The notes beneath the pieces were generated by a model. That model saw nothing but the letters and a program-made list of their open reading frames with translations. It was not told the DNA's origin and did not search any database. A stretch of 64,000 nt of DNA, from contig NZ_JBBEWR010000010.1 of NCBI RefSeq assembly GCF_037646345.1, positions 62,001 through 126,000 on the forward strand. Direction: 5' to 3'. This DNA comes from Ascidiimonas aurantiaca. Its GTDB lineage: Bacteria > Bacteroidota > Bacteroidia > Flavobacteriales > Flavobacteriaceae. Positions 27,765 through 35,161 of this stretch are shown here, one piece after another; positions within the stretch are counted from its first letter, which is position 1, and every line of letters starts with the position of its first letter. Position numbers and translations under genes: made by a program.

Positions 27765-29552
27765 TTAATTTATCATTACCGTTAAACCTTTTACACTCAT
27801 TTGTCCGTCACTGGAAATAGAACATTGAGTACTTCCGGTAATACTGGCAGACTGATTTCCTGAAACAGATACAGTGGTACCACCGCTTAGCTCTGCAGAC
27901 TGGTCTGCCGATATAGTTATGGAAGCTCCCTGTATTTTTACTTCATTTGAAGCCTTTAAAGTGAGGGCAGACTGACTTTCAACAACAATCCCACTGTCGT
28001 TCATTTGCATTTTATTACTATTCTGGTCTGTAATCGTGATCCCTTTGTCCTCATCACTAAATACCATAGTGTTCCCTCCCGGGGTAAGTATGGTTATCAC
28101 TTTGTTCTCATCATCAAACTTAATCTGGAGTTTGCTTTGCGTGACTATGGTCTTAATAGTGTTTTTTTCATCGGGAGTTTCAGGTGCAGGGATGGAGCTG
28201 CTATACAAACTTCCCAAAATAACCGGGTAACGCGGATCATCATTCATAAAACCAAGAACTACCTCATCATTTACTTCTGGCATGAAAAAAGCACCAATAC
28301 TGTTCCCTGCATAAAATGTAGATAAGCGGGCCCACACCATTTTACCCTCTGTACCCAGAATGGGAATTTCTACCTGTACCCTGAATTCATTATCAGGATC
28401 TTCATAAATTTTTTTAACAATACCGGTCTGCAATCCTTTTACTCCCGGTAATAATCCGGAAGCTATTGGTCCGGAAACGTTTGGACTCTCTGAAAACCAT
28501 TCGGGTGAAAGCCCAATTCTGGTTTCGGTGATCCATTGCCCATTATCAATGGTATGAATAACTCCTGAAATAAAGGCGTTCCCGTCAAAACGGTTACTAA
28601 GCCCAATAAGTTTGATCGTACTGTTTACTTTTGCGAGAGCAGATCCCTGAAAAGTGGCATACCCTTTAAACCGGGAAAGTCGTGACTTAAGCAATGTAGC
28701 ATCGGCCCATGTTTGAACATCATCCTGTGATAAGGGAACTGATGATCTGAGATTATTGGTTCCTGTACTTAATACTTCTGCCAGTGTATCTCCTGTAATA
28801 TCTCCCTGTGTATTTACAGACGGGCTTTCTGCACTGGCGGTAATTACACTTTGTGAAGACATATCCCAGGCATTACCGTCAACACCGGAATATTGATAGG
28901 TAGCATCCAGTTCACCGTCAAATTCAATAACATCATACCCAAAACGCAATTGCAAAGCAGGGGTATCTGATACGGAAGGTTTTGCTACGGTAAGTTTTCC
29001 GCTATCGGTAGTTACGATCATTCCGTTTACTTCGGCTCTGCTTACAATAAAATCCCAATCGGTAGTATAATACTGTACTACTTCTTTATGTTCTACACTG
29101 GTAGCTGTTACACTGGGACTTAAACTGTAAGTACCTGCTATTTGCTCTATAATAGCACTGTCTTTACTATCAGTATAAATACCATTTTTCCTGGTTACTG
29201 TCATTTTTAATGCCTCATCTTTGCAAATTACCTGAAGCCTCGATCCACTGTGTTCATTTACCCTTATTATTTGTTTTACCACAATTCCTTTAAAAACACT
29301 GTCGTCTTTATTGTTATAGCCCAGTTTTATTTCAATTTTAGTACCTGGCTTAAATGTATCTGAGTTGGTAATCTCAAAGTCCTGCTGTGCCGTGCTACCG
29401 TCACGAAGTTCTATTTCTGCTTCGGCTATACGGTTTACATGACTCTCTACTCTTATAGACAACACTTCATACGTGCCGGGAATTTCACTACCATTTGACA
29501 AAATGGCAAAAGAGACAAGATTGGATCCTTCAACTATGGGAGAGCTTGGCAT
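27765..29552 (-). CDS. VgrG-like spike/hub protein (gp27-gp5 fusion)
   Basis: A 595-residue central spike protein. Residues about 15-330 form the gp27/phage late-control-D-like hub (VSFAILSNGSEIPGTYEVLS, later YYTTDWDFIVSRAEVNG). Residues about 370-455 form the gp5 OB-fold (GIVKKIYEDPDNEFRVQVEIP, VNDEVVLGFMNDDPRYPVILGS). The C-terminus from about 500 is a beta-helix needle of short Ser/Thr/Val repeats ending SVKGLTVMIN. No effector domain is fused. Afp8 is the equivalent in Afp clusters. The needle should be capped by the PAAR-like product of the last gene of this operon. Confidence 0.93.
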   Translation of the reverse strand: MPSSPIVEGSNLVSFAILSNGSEIPGTYEVLSIRVESHVNRIAEAEIELRDGSTAQQDFEITNSDTFKPGTKIEIKLGYNNKDDSVFKGIVVKQIIRVNEHSGSRLQVICKDEALKMTVTRKNGIYTDSKDSAIIEQIAGTYSLSPSVTATSVEHKEVVQYYTTDWDFIVSRAEVNGMIVTTDSGKLTVAKPSVSDTPALQLRFGYDVIEFDGELDATYQYSGVDGNAWDMSSQSVITASAESPSVNTQGDITGDTLAEVLSTGTNNLRSSVPLSQDDVQTWADATLLKSRLSRFKGYATFQGSALAKVNSTIKLIGLSNRFDGNAFISGVIHTIDNGQWITETRIGLSPEWFSESPNVSGPIASGLLPGVKGLQTGIVKKIYEDPDNEFRVQVEIPILGTEGKMVWARLSTFYAGNSIGAFFMPEVNDEVVLGFMNDDPRYPVILGSLYSSSIPAPETPDEKNTIKTIVTQSKLQIKFDDENKVITILTPGGNTMVFSDEDKGITITDQNSNKMQMNDSGIVVESQSALTLKASNEVKIQGASITISADQSAELSGGTTVSVSGNQSASITGSTQCSISSDGQMSVKGLTVMIN

Positions 29553-29558
29553 GAGGGT

Positions 29559-30215
29559 CTATTTTATAGGTGGCATGTATAGTTTTGTACCTGGTTTAAT
29601 ATTTCTGAAGTTTGGCAGGTTATTAAATTTAGCTACCTGAATGTAATAACTACAATCGCCATATACATCATAGCATATAAGTGGTAATGTATCTCCTTCT
29701 TTTACAATGACCATGTGAGTAAGGTCTGGAGATTTATTATTAGCTTCTCTTGCTATGAGATTGGCATCTATAGCCTCCTCAAACTTTACATTGACTTTTG
29801 CTCTTAAAGGGGTACCGTCTTTTTTAAAAAGCGTATAGTTTACGTCTAAGGAAGTGAGCTTGCATTTAAAAACCAAAGAGCCCCAGGAAACTATCAGGTA
29901 ATTGGGTTCGTGAATACTCCCGTTATACACAAAACATACTTTCTTGAATTGGTCTAATTGTGTTTTTACCGGCACTGTATTATTTTCAATTGCTCCGGTG
30001 GCATCAAAATAGGCCTCAAATGAAATGGTTTCCGGTGGAATTCCTTTAAACTTAAGCGTAGTTCCCGGTGCACCCTGAGGTATAGAATTATCGTATCGCA
30101 CCTGGTAATTATGGGTGTACGATGCCGGGTTGATCTTAATGGTACATTTGCTTTTTCCCTTGCCACTATACTTATTATTGGGATAGGCAATTATGGTCAT
30201 TTTATTTTTTGCCAT
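29559..30215 (-). CDS. LysM-domain tube-initiation/hub protein (Afp7-type)
   Basis: A 218-residue protein with a structural N-terminal region (about 1-160, including a CTIKINPASYTHNYQVRYD stretch) and a C-terminal LysM module (about 168-217, VKEGDTLPLICYDVYGD ... GTKLYMPP). In CIS clusters this protein, like gp53, sits between the hub and the first tube ring; the LysM part is structural and not shown to bind peptidoglycan. It is encoded between the DUF5908 micro-gene and the spike gene, the order seen in Afp/PVC operons. Confidence 0.9.
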   Translation of the reverse strand: MAKNKMTIIAYPNNKYSGKGKSKCTIKINPASYTHNYQVRYDNSIPQGAPGTTLKFKGIPPETISFEAYFDATGAIENNTVPVKTQLDQFKKVCFVYNGSIHEPNYLIVSWGSLVFKCKLTSLDVNYTLFKKDGTPLRAKVNVKFEEAIDANLIAREANNKSPDLTHMVIVKEGDTLPLICYDVYGDCSYYIQVAKFNNLPNFRNIKPGTKLYMPPIK

Positions 30216-30216
30216 A

Positions 30217-30375
30217 CTACCGCTCTTTAGTCCTGTTCAACTGTCTTTTTATTTCATTTCTGCATTCCCTGAGAATACTTTGCCGCAAACGGTCAAATTC
30301 TTCTTGATCGGATTCTTTTCTTTGAGAATCCTCAATTTTCACTTTAATCAACAGTTCTCTGATCTCAATAGGCAT
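30217..30375 (-). CDS. DUF5908 small CIS protein (52 aa, Afp6-like)
   Basis: A 52-residue frame fitted exactly between the second tube gene (2 bp) and the LysM gene (1 bp). It begins MPIEIRELLIKVKIED, the diagnostic start of the DUF5908 family, and continues as a charged amphipathic helix ending RTKER. Proteins of this size and position occur in most Afp-type clusters and are of uncertain role, probably baseplate assembly. It is easy to overlook because of its size. Confidence 0.88.
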   Translation of the reverse strand: MPIEIRELLIKVKIEDSQRKESDQEEFDRLRQSILRECRNEIKRQLNRTKER

Positions 30376-30377
30376 AT

Positions 30378-30827
30378 CTATCGTATTTGAAAATAACTAT
30401 AGGCAAATTCTAATGTTTCTATAGCGATCTCATTATTCATGGAGTTAAAATCGGAAATGGCCCATTTTACCGGCCACGCATTCACAAAGCTCCATGATTT
30501 CAGAGGGCTATTATTCTCATCGAGAAGGCTTACTATAATGTTTTTAGTTTCAATGGTTTCTTCCAGTCCACCTTCTAAGGTATCAATGCACCAGCGGGCG
30601 ACATCTGAGTTTTTAGGTACAAACCCGCGTTTTAGCACCAAATTAGAATACTTTACAGTGGTGGGAACACGGTGTTTATAGCCGTTGATCCCACCTTCTG
30701 TAATTTCTTCTATTCCCATCTCCATCGAAATTCCGGATACTTCCTTGAATGAAGTATCTACCTTTCCTGAAGAACCAGAAAAAGACAATTGAAAATAAAA
30801 TGAAACGGGTGGATATATAGGATCCAT
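30378..30827 (-). CDS. Tube protein 2 (gp19/Afp5-like)
   Basis: A 149-residue member of the T4 gp19-like tube family. Visible are the PVSFYFQLSFSG opening strand, the FKEVSGISMEM motif (about 27-37), RVPTTVKYSNLVLKRG and the late VNAWPVKWAISDFNSMNNE stretch. It probably forms the initiating inner-tube ring on the hub, as Afp5 does, while the neighbouring paralogue builds the long tube. It is 6 bp from the first tube gene. Confidence 0.92.
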   Translation of the reverse strand: MDPIYPPVSFYFQLSFSGSSGKVDTSFKEVSGISMEMGIEEITEGGINGYKHRVPTTVKYSNLVLKRGFVPKNSDVARWCIDTLEGGLEETIETKNIIVSLLDENNSPLKSWSFVNAWPVKWAISDFNSMNNEIAIETLEFAYSYFQIR

Positions 30828-30833
30828 TATTTA

Positions 30834-31292
30834 TTATCCGTTACTAATAGTTAAGCCTTCATGAACGAGTTCTAAGGTTTCTACTGCTACCTCATTGGCA
30901 TCTGACTTTAAATCGGTGCCGGTGATCTTGGTAGGCCACGCATTTGCGAGTGTCCAGGTCATGGTAGGGCTGCCTTTTTCATCGAGCAACTGGATGGTAA
31001 CGGTTTCTCTTTTAATGGTATTCATTTTAATGTTGTTATACCATTTCCAGAAATTATTGTCTTTGACAAAAATTCCTTTTTTGAGGGTAACATTACCGGT
31101 TTTAGCAATTCCAGGCATTTTAATGGTTGAAAATTGCTTACTGTCTCCATGCCTGTATTCTATGGCCTGAGTTTCGGTTTCTAATCCGGATACTTCCTGA
31201 AAAGAAACTGTGCTGTCCTGAGAGCCCAGATTTACTTTGAAATAAAATTTCGGTAAGGGCCAAATATTATCTTGGGTTGAACCGTCTGACAT
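30834..31292 (-). CDS. Main inner-tube protein (gp19/Afp1-like)
   Basis: A 152-residue paralogue of the neighbouring tube protein. It shows the same blocks: PKFYFKVNLG, FQEVSGLETETQAIEYRHGD, VTLKKGIFVKDNNFWKWYN and LANAWPTKITGTDLKSDANE. It is encoded directly after the sheath, so it is expected to be the abundant tube subunit. The tube carries cargo and is propelled when the sheath contracts. Its two-member arrangement with a single sheath gene matches simple CIS types. Confidence 0.93.
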   Translation of the reverse strand: MSDGSTQDNIWPLPKFYFKVNLGSQDSTVSFQEVSGLETETQAIEYRHGDSKQFSTIKMPGIAKTGNVTLKKGIFVKDNNFWKWYNNIKMNTIKRETVTIQLLDEKGSPTMTWTLANAWPTKITGTDLKSDANEVAVETLELVHEGLTISNG

Positions 31293-31326
31293 AATTGTAG
31301 TTTTTAATTGTTAGAAAATATTTTTT

Positions 31327-33195
31327 TTATCCTTTTTGCATTTCCTGCTGGAAGGTGATCTCAATGAATTCGGCAGGGTGAGATACGGCTACCTTTACGG
31401 CTACCCGCATGATTCCTTCAAGAATGTCCTGTCCTGTCATAGTACTTCCCAAACCTACACTTACTGAAAATGCATCGGTTGCTTTGGGACCAACCAAACC
31501 TCCCTGATTCCAGAGCCCGGTTAAAAAGTTACTTATCATACTTTGCACGGCTACCCATGTACTGGCATCGTTGGGTGCAAATACATACGCTTTGGCTGCT
31601 TCCTGAACTGATTGTTCAATGTAAATAAGTGTTCTTCTTACATTAATGTATCTCCAGTCATTAGAGTTACCATCCAGTGTACGTGCTCCCCATACCAGAT
31701 TTCCTCTTCCTGCAAAAGCTCTAATGGCACTTACTGATTTTCCGTCTATAGGAACGTTAAGGTTTTCCTGCATTTCATTATCTATTTTTATGGCGGGTGC
31801 AACGGTACTTTGTATGCCTACATTGGCAGGAGCTACCCAGACCCCTTCGTTGTTATCTACGGAAGTGTAGATACCTGCCATGGCGGCACTGGGCGCCATT
31901 AGGTTCATATTTGCCATAATAGCTCCGGTAAGAAGCTGATATGATTTACTGAGGTTTTGTAAAATAGTATCTGCTTTTTCAAGAGGAACCTGAGGAGGGT
32001 TATTGGTATCTGTACTAAAGGCTGTTATAATTTTAGCCATATTAGGATCTAATACGCCTTTATTGTTAGTAAACTCAATAGTGAGCATCTGGGTTACCTC
32101 ATTATAAGACTTCTTGTCTATGTTATTATAAGAGATTTCTGATGTTTGATATACAGTGGTATGTAACCAGGGATAATATACGGCTGCATAACTGTTAAAC
32201 TTAGGATCCAGAGGCTCTACACTGTTTCTAAATTGTTCTATGCTTGTAGTACCTACCAGAGGCTCGGTATATCCTCCGGGAATATCTAAAATGGCTACTC
32301 TGCTCATCATTTCTCCACAGTGATTGATCATCTCGTTTTGAAGTGAATAGGCGTTTGCATATTTAGCCTGAAGATAGGTTGCAGAAGAGGGGTCTGCGGT
32401 TGGGTCCATGATCTCTACAACATCTGGTATCACCAGCATGGTAGGCTCTGACTCTTTTTTAAGTAATGTGATAGCATTCATGAAGTCAGTGGTATCGGTA
32501 ATAGCCTTTTTGCTGTAATCGTACCCTCCTATACTCATTATATAACAGGTACCCCCCCCGTTTTCATAGAAAAACTTGATGGCACTGTACAAACGGTAGT
32601 TAATGGTAGTGGGCGTATTGTTATACGCATACCCGCCTGTGGAAAAGTCTGCATTGTTTATAATCTTATCAAATACGGCCTGTGCTTCTTTAACGGCTTT
32701 TTCCAGATCTGCTGCTTTGGTCGGGTCTTCGTTTTTTGCCAAAGCATCCTGTGCGGCAAGTAACGCTTTGATGTTAGGATCTGCCTGCGCATCGGTAAGT
32801 GCTTTGTTTGCAGCATCGTTAGCAGTTTTCGCATCGGCAGCAGCTGTTTTTTGCTCGGGAGTAGCATTGTCTCCTGCTTTTTTCACTACTTCGTTAGCAG
32901 CATCTAACGCAGCTTTGGTTGTAGCTACCTCTGCTTCGAGTGCTGTGAGACGATCCGGAAGAATACTGGATGTTATCTCATACTGTACCTGGGGTGCCGT
33001 GTTACCAAAAATGGTAAAGAATTCCATTAAGGAAGTCACACGCACCGCTTTGTTCAATAAACTTTTTCCGTTGAATGATGTTTGCCCTGTGTACCCAATA
33101 AATGCCGGTACGGCAGTGGGTACGGGAACAACGGAATTCCCAAAGGCATCCAGTTCCTGGATGTAAACTCCGGGGGTTTTCATGGTTGTTGACAT
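31327..33195 (-). CDS. Contractile sheath protein with an inserted alanine-rich coiled coil
   Basis: The only sheath gene in the cluster (622 residues). The start TPGVYIQELDAFGNSV and the C-terminal part (about 480-615, including SVSAIRAFAGRGNLVWGART and YINVRRTLIYIEQSVQEA) are the conserved sheath core that forms the handshake lattice. Residues about 81-182 are an Ala/Lys/Asp/Glu-rich, almost proline-free helical segment inserted into the N-terminal region. This makes the subunit longer than the roughly 350-480 residues I would expect. The insertion is predicted to project from the sheath surface. It is transcribed after the 343-residue unknown gene and before the tube. Confidence 0.93.
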   Translation of the reverse strand: MSTTMKTPGVYIQELDAFGNSVVPVPTAVPAFIGYTGQTSFNGKSLLNKAVRVTSLMEFFTIFGNTAPQVQYEITSSILPDRLTALEAEVATTKAALDAANEVVKKAGDNATPEQKTAAADAKTANDAANKALTDAQADPNIKALLAAQDALAKNEDPTKAADLEKAVKEAQAVFDKIINNADFSTGGYAYNNTPTTINYRLYSAIKFFYENGGGTCYIMSIGGYDYSKKAITDTTDFMNAITLLKKESEPTMLVIPDVVEIMDPTADPSSATYLQAKYANAYSLQNEMINHCGEMMSRVAILDIPGGYTEPLVGTTSIEQFRNSVEPLDPKFNSYAAVYYPWLHTTVYQTSEISYNNIDKKSYNEVTQMLTIEFTNNKGVLDPNMAKIITAFSTDTNNPPQVPLEKADTILQNLSKSYQLLTGAIMANMNLMAPSAAMAGIYTSVDNNEGVWVAPANVGIQSTVAPAIKIDNEMQENLNVPIDGKSVSAIRAFAGRGNLVWGARTLDGNSNDWRYINVRRTLIYIEQSVQEAAKAYVFAPNDASTWVAVQSMISNFLTGLWNQGGLVGPKATDAFSVSVGLGSTMTGQDILEGIMRVAVKVAVSHPAEFIEITFQQEMQKG

Positions 33196-33213
33196 AGATT
33201 TATGAAATTTGAA

Positions 33214-34245
33214 TTAAACATATATAATAGTTGTTGTTAATAAAGATGTTTTTCCCTCTTCTTCCATTTGAATAAGGTCTTCTGTTTCCGGATTGGGGAG
33301 TTTGATCTCCAATCGGTTTTTTCTTTTTGAGAAATCATTGGTATAGGCAATTTCCAATTGAGGAGATTGTCTGGGAGCTTTAAAAAGGGGTAAGGGTTGA
33401 GGAGATGTAAACACCTGAGCGTTTTGTCCGCCTACAATAGAACGAGATACAGGGCCGTTAAATACAGTTTTATCGACCCCGGTAACTTTTATATCCTGTA
33501 CCTGTATCTTTCGCATATCTGAAACCACTACCTGATATTGCCAAAGCACAGAACGCGTCTTAAAATCTAAAGAAAAGGTTTGACTTTCGGGATTAGCTTC
33601 CAGCAGAATATCTGTATCCACACACAAAATACCCAAACAATTTTCCGGTAATTCTTGGGTACAGAGCACGGTTTCGTTTAGCTCTCCATCCAGCCATATT
33701 TCATAAACCCCTGTTCCAAAAACTTTGAGATCAACGGGGAGTTGTGAAACCCGGGTTCCGTCCCACTTGTTTTGTATAAGTACATCTCCGGATGTGTTTT
33801 TAATTTCTACTTCTATTTCCTTTTTAGGAACTAAAACGGTAAAATTCCATGACTTTACAGGTAACACATCTGCTTTTGAAACAAAATCTTCTTTCTGAAG
33901 AAATCCTGTGTTATTTTTATTAATACCATTTTGGAAATAAAAAACCTCCTGTTCTCCCAGGGACGGGATCTGGGTATAATTAAAAAAATGGGGATCCTGC
34001 ATGGTTACCTGAAAGAATACCGATTCCAATCCTTTCAGGGCCTCCATAAGCTCTAAAGTTTTGGAAGGGTCGTACCCCAGATACATAGAGAATACAGCAC
34101 CGCTTTTTTTAGTTAGAATATTGAAATTTTTTAGCCTGGTACGGGTGCCTGATAATGGTTGAATATCGAGAACCGGACAGATACTATCCGGAAAGTAGGT
34201 GTGGGTAATACGGGCTTCAAACCACTTTTGATAACTGATATTCAT
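33214..34245 (-). CDS. Unidentified CIS-operon protein (343 aa)
   Basis: Not recognised. It has no signal peptide or membrane segment. The N-terminal 110 residues contain an SICPVLDIQPLSGTRTRLKN stretch and a helical GYDPSKTLELMEALKGLES stretch. The middle and end (about 150-330) are beta-rich with regular strand and turn composition, possibly two small beta-sandwiches. Its start overlaps the end of the DUF4255 gene by 4 bp (ATGA), so the two are translationally coupled. The position between the DUF4255 terminator and the sheath suggests a tail-terminator or cap accessory, or a cargo adaptor; neither can be shown here. Confidence 0.7.
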   Translation of the reverse strand: MNISYQKWFEARITHTYFPDSICPVLDIQPLSGTRTRLKNFNILTKKSGAVFSMYLGYDPSKTLELMEALKGLESVFFQVTMQDPHFFNYTQIPSLGEQEVFYFQNGINKNNTGFLQKEDFVSKADVLPVKSWNFTVLVPKKEIEVEIKNTSGDVLIQNKWDGTRVSQLPVDLKVFGTGVYEIWLDGELNETVLCTQELPENCLGILCVDTDILLEANPESQTFSLDFKTRSVLWQYQVVVSDMRKIQVQDIKVTGVDKTVFNGPVSRSIVGGQNAQVFTSPQPLPLFKAPRQSPQLEIAYTNDFSKRKNRLEIKLPNPETEDLIQMEEEGKTSLLTTTIIYV

Positions 34246-34832
34246 GACTCATCGTTTTTAGTGGAAGGAGTACCATGCGTGCCTGAAACTCCCGGTAGTT
34301 CTTTTGTGATCATTCCTTCATAGATGGCGATCATACGTACTTTATAAAGAATGGAAGGCACATATTTTGCCCCAATACCATTCCAGATATGACTGAGTTC
34401 ATTAATGGGTAAATTGAATATTTCAAATGTGAGTTTCTCAAGAGGTGGTTCCATTTCAGGATTCTTCTGTCTTGTGAAATAGGTATTGGCCTGAAATACA
34501 CCAATTACTGATGATAACATTTTAAGGGCCTCCAGGTAATTACCGGAATCGTAGTTCGCAGCAATAAGTAAGTAGAGATTCAGGTAAACGGGGGGAGCGG
34601 TCTTTCCAAAATTATCATTGCTACCACCCATATAATTATTGAGTGATTTGACTGTGGTTTCATGCTCCAGATTGATCAGGGAAATAATGATCTTGTTCTC
34701 TATATTATCGGTTACTGTGCCATCGGGATTAATAAGGCTACTCACGAGTACCCTGTCCTCATCAATACCGAAGGCTAACTTAATTTGCCTGTTTAGGAAT
34801 CCGGATATAAAAGTAAGTGCCTGTGCTATCAT
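34242..34832 (-). CDS. DUF4255 sheath/tube terminator protein (Afp16-like)
   Basis: 196 residues from the ATG chosen here (MIAQALTFISGFLN), just downstream of the previous stop. A longer frame from 34922 would overlap the two-TM gene and adds a non-family N-terminus. The features of the family are an N-terminal helix, the LINPDGTVTDNIENKIIISL block and PPVYLNLYLLIAANYDSGNY. DUF4255 proteins cap the distal end of CIS tubes. The last 25 residues are polar and probably flexible. Confidence 0.88.
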   Translation of the reverse strand: MIAQALTFISGFLNRQIKLAFGIDEDRVLVSSLINPDGTVTDNIENKIIISLINLEHETTVKSLNNYMGGSNDNFGKTAPPVYLNLYLLIAANYDSGNYLEALKMLSSVIGVFQANTYFTRQKNPEMEPPLEKLTFEIFNLPINELSHIWNGIGAKYVPSILYKVRMIAIYEGMITKELPGVSGTHGTPSTKNDES

Positions 34833-34837
34833 ACTAT

Positions 34838-35161
34838 TTAGCTTTTTTTTGCGGTTATGGTTAACATGGCATTTACCACCAAACGGGTAAAATAAATACC
34901 TGCGGCTGCTACCGCATAGCACCCTACAAAAAGTGATATCTTGCCATTAAGCAATTCTGTTATCACTTTTTTATCTTCGTCACTGGCAAATGTTTTAAAC
35001 ACATACTCCATAATAAGAGCAAGGGGTACTGCAAAAAGCAGTACAAACAATATCCAGAGAAATTCTTTGGCAAAAAACTTCTTGACTACGGCTAAAAGCT
35101 TTTGCAATTTGCTCATATCGCCTGCCAGTGCTGCCTTTTCTTTAGCCAGTGAGGTACTCAT
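34838..35161 (-). CDS. Small two-TM membrane protein of the CIS operon
   Basis: A 107-residue protein. A basic amphipathic N-terminal helix (1-34) precedes two hydrophobic segments, about 35-53 (FLWILFVLLFAVPLALIME) and 77-98. There is no signal peptidase site, so both termini are probably cytoplasmic. No family is recognised. It overlaps the GH18 gene by 4 bp and precedes the DUF4255 gene by 5 bp, which makes translational coupling likely. It is a candidate membrane anchor for the injection system, an inference from position only. Confidence 0.75.
   Translation of the reverse strand: MSTSLAKEKAALAGDMSKLQKLLAVVKKFFAKEFLWILFVLLFAVPLALIMEYVFKTFASDEDKKVITELLNGKISLFVGCYAVAAAGIYFTRLVVNAMLTITAKKS

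Noticed and set aside
32603..33166. 187-codon frame on the plus strand inside the sheath gene
   Set aside because: The Ala/Ser-rich composition mirrors the Ala-rich insertion of the sheath on the other strand. It is an antisense shadow.
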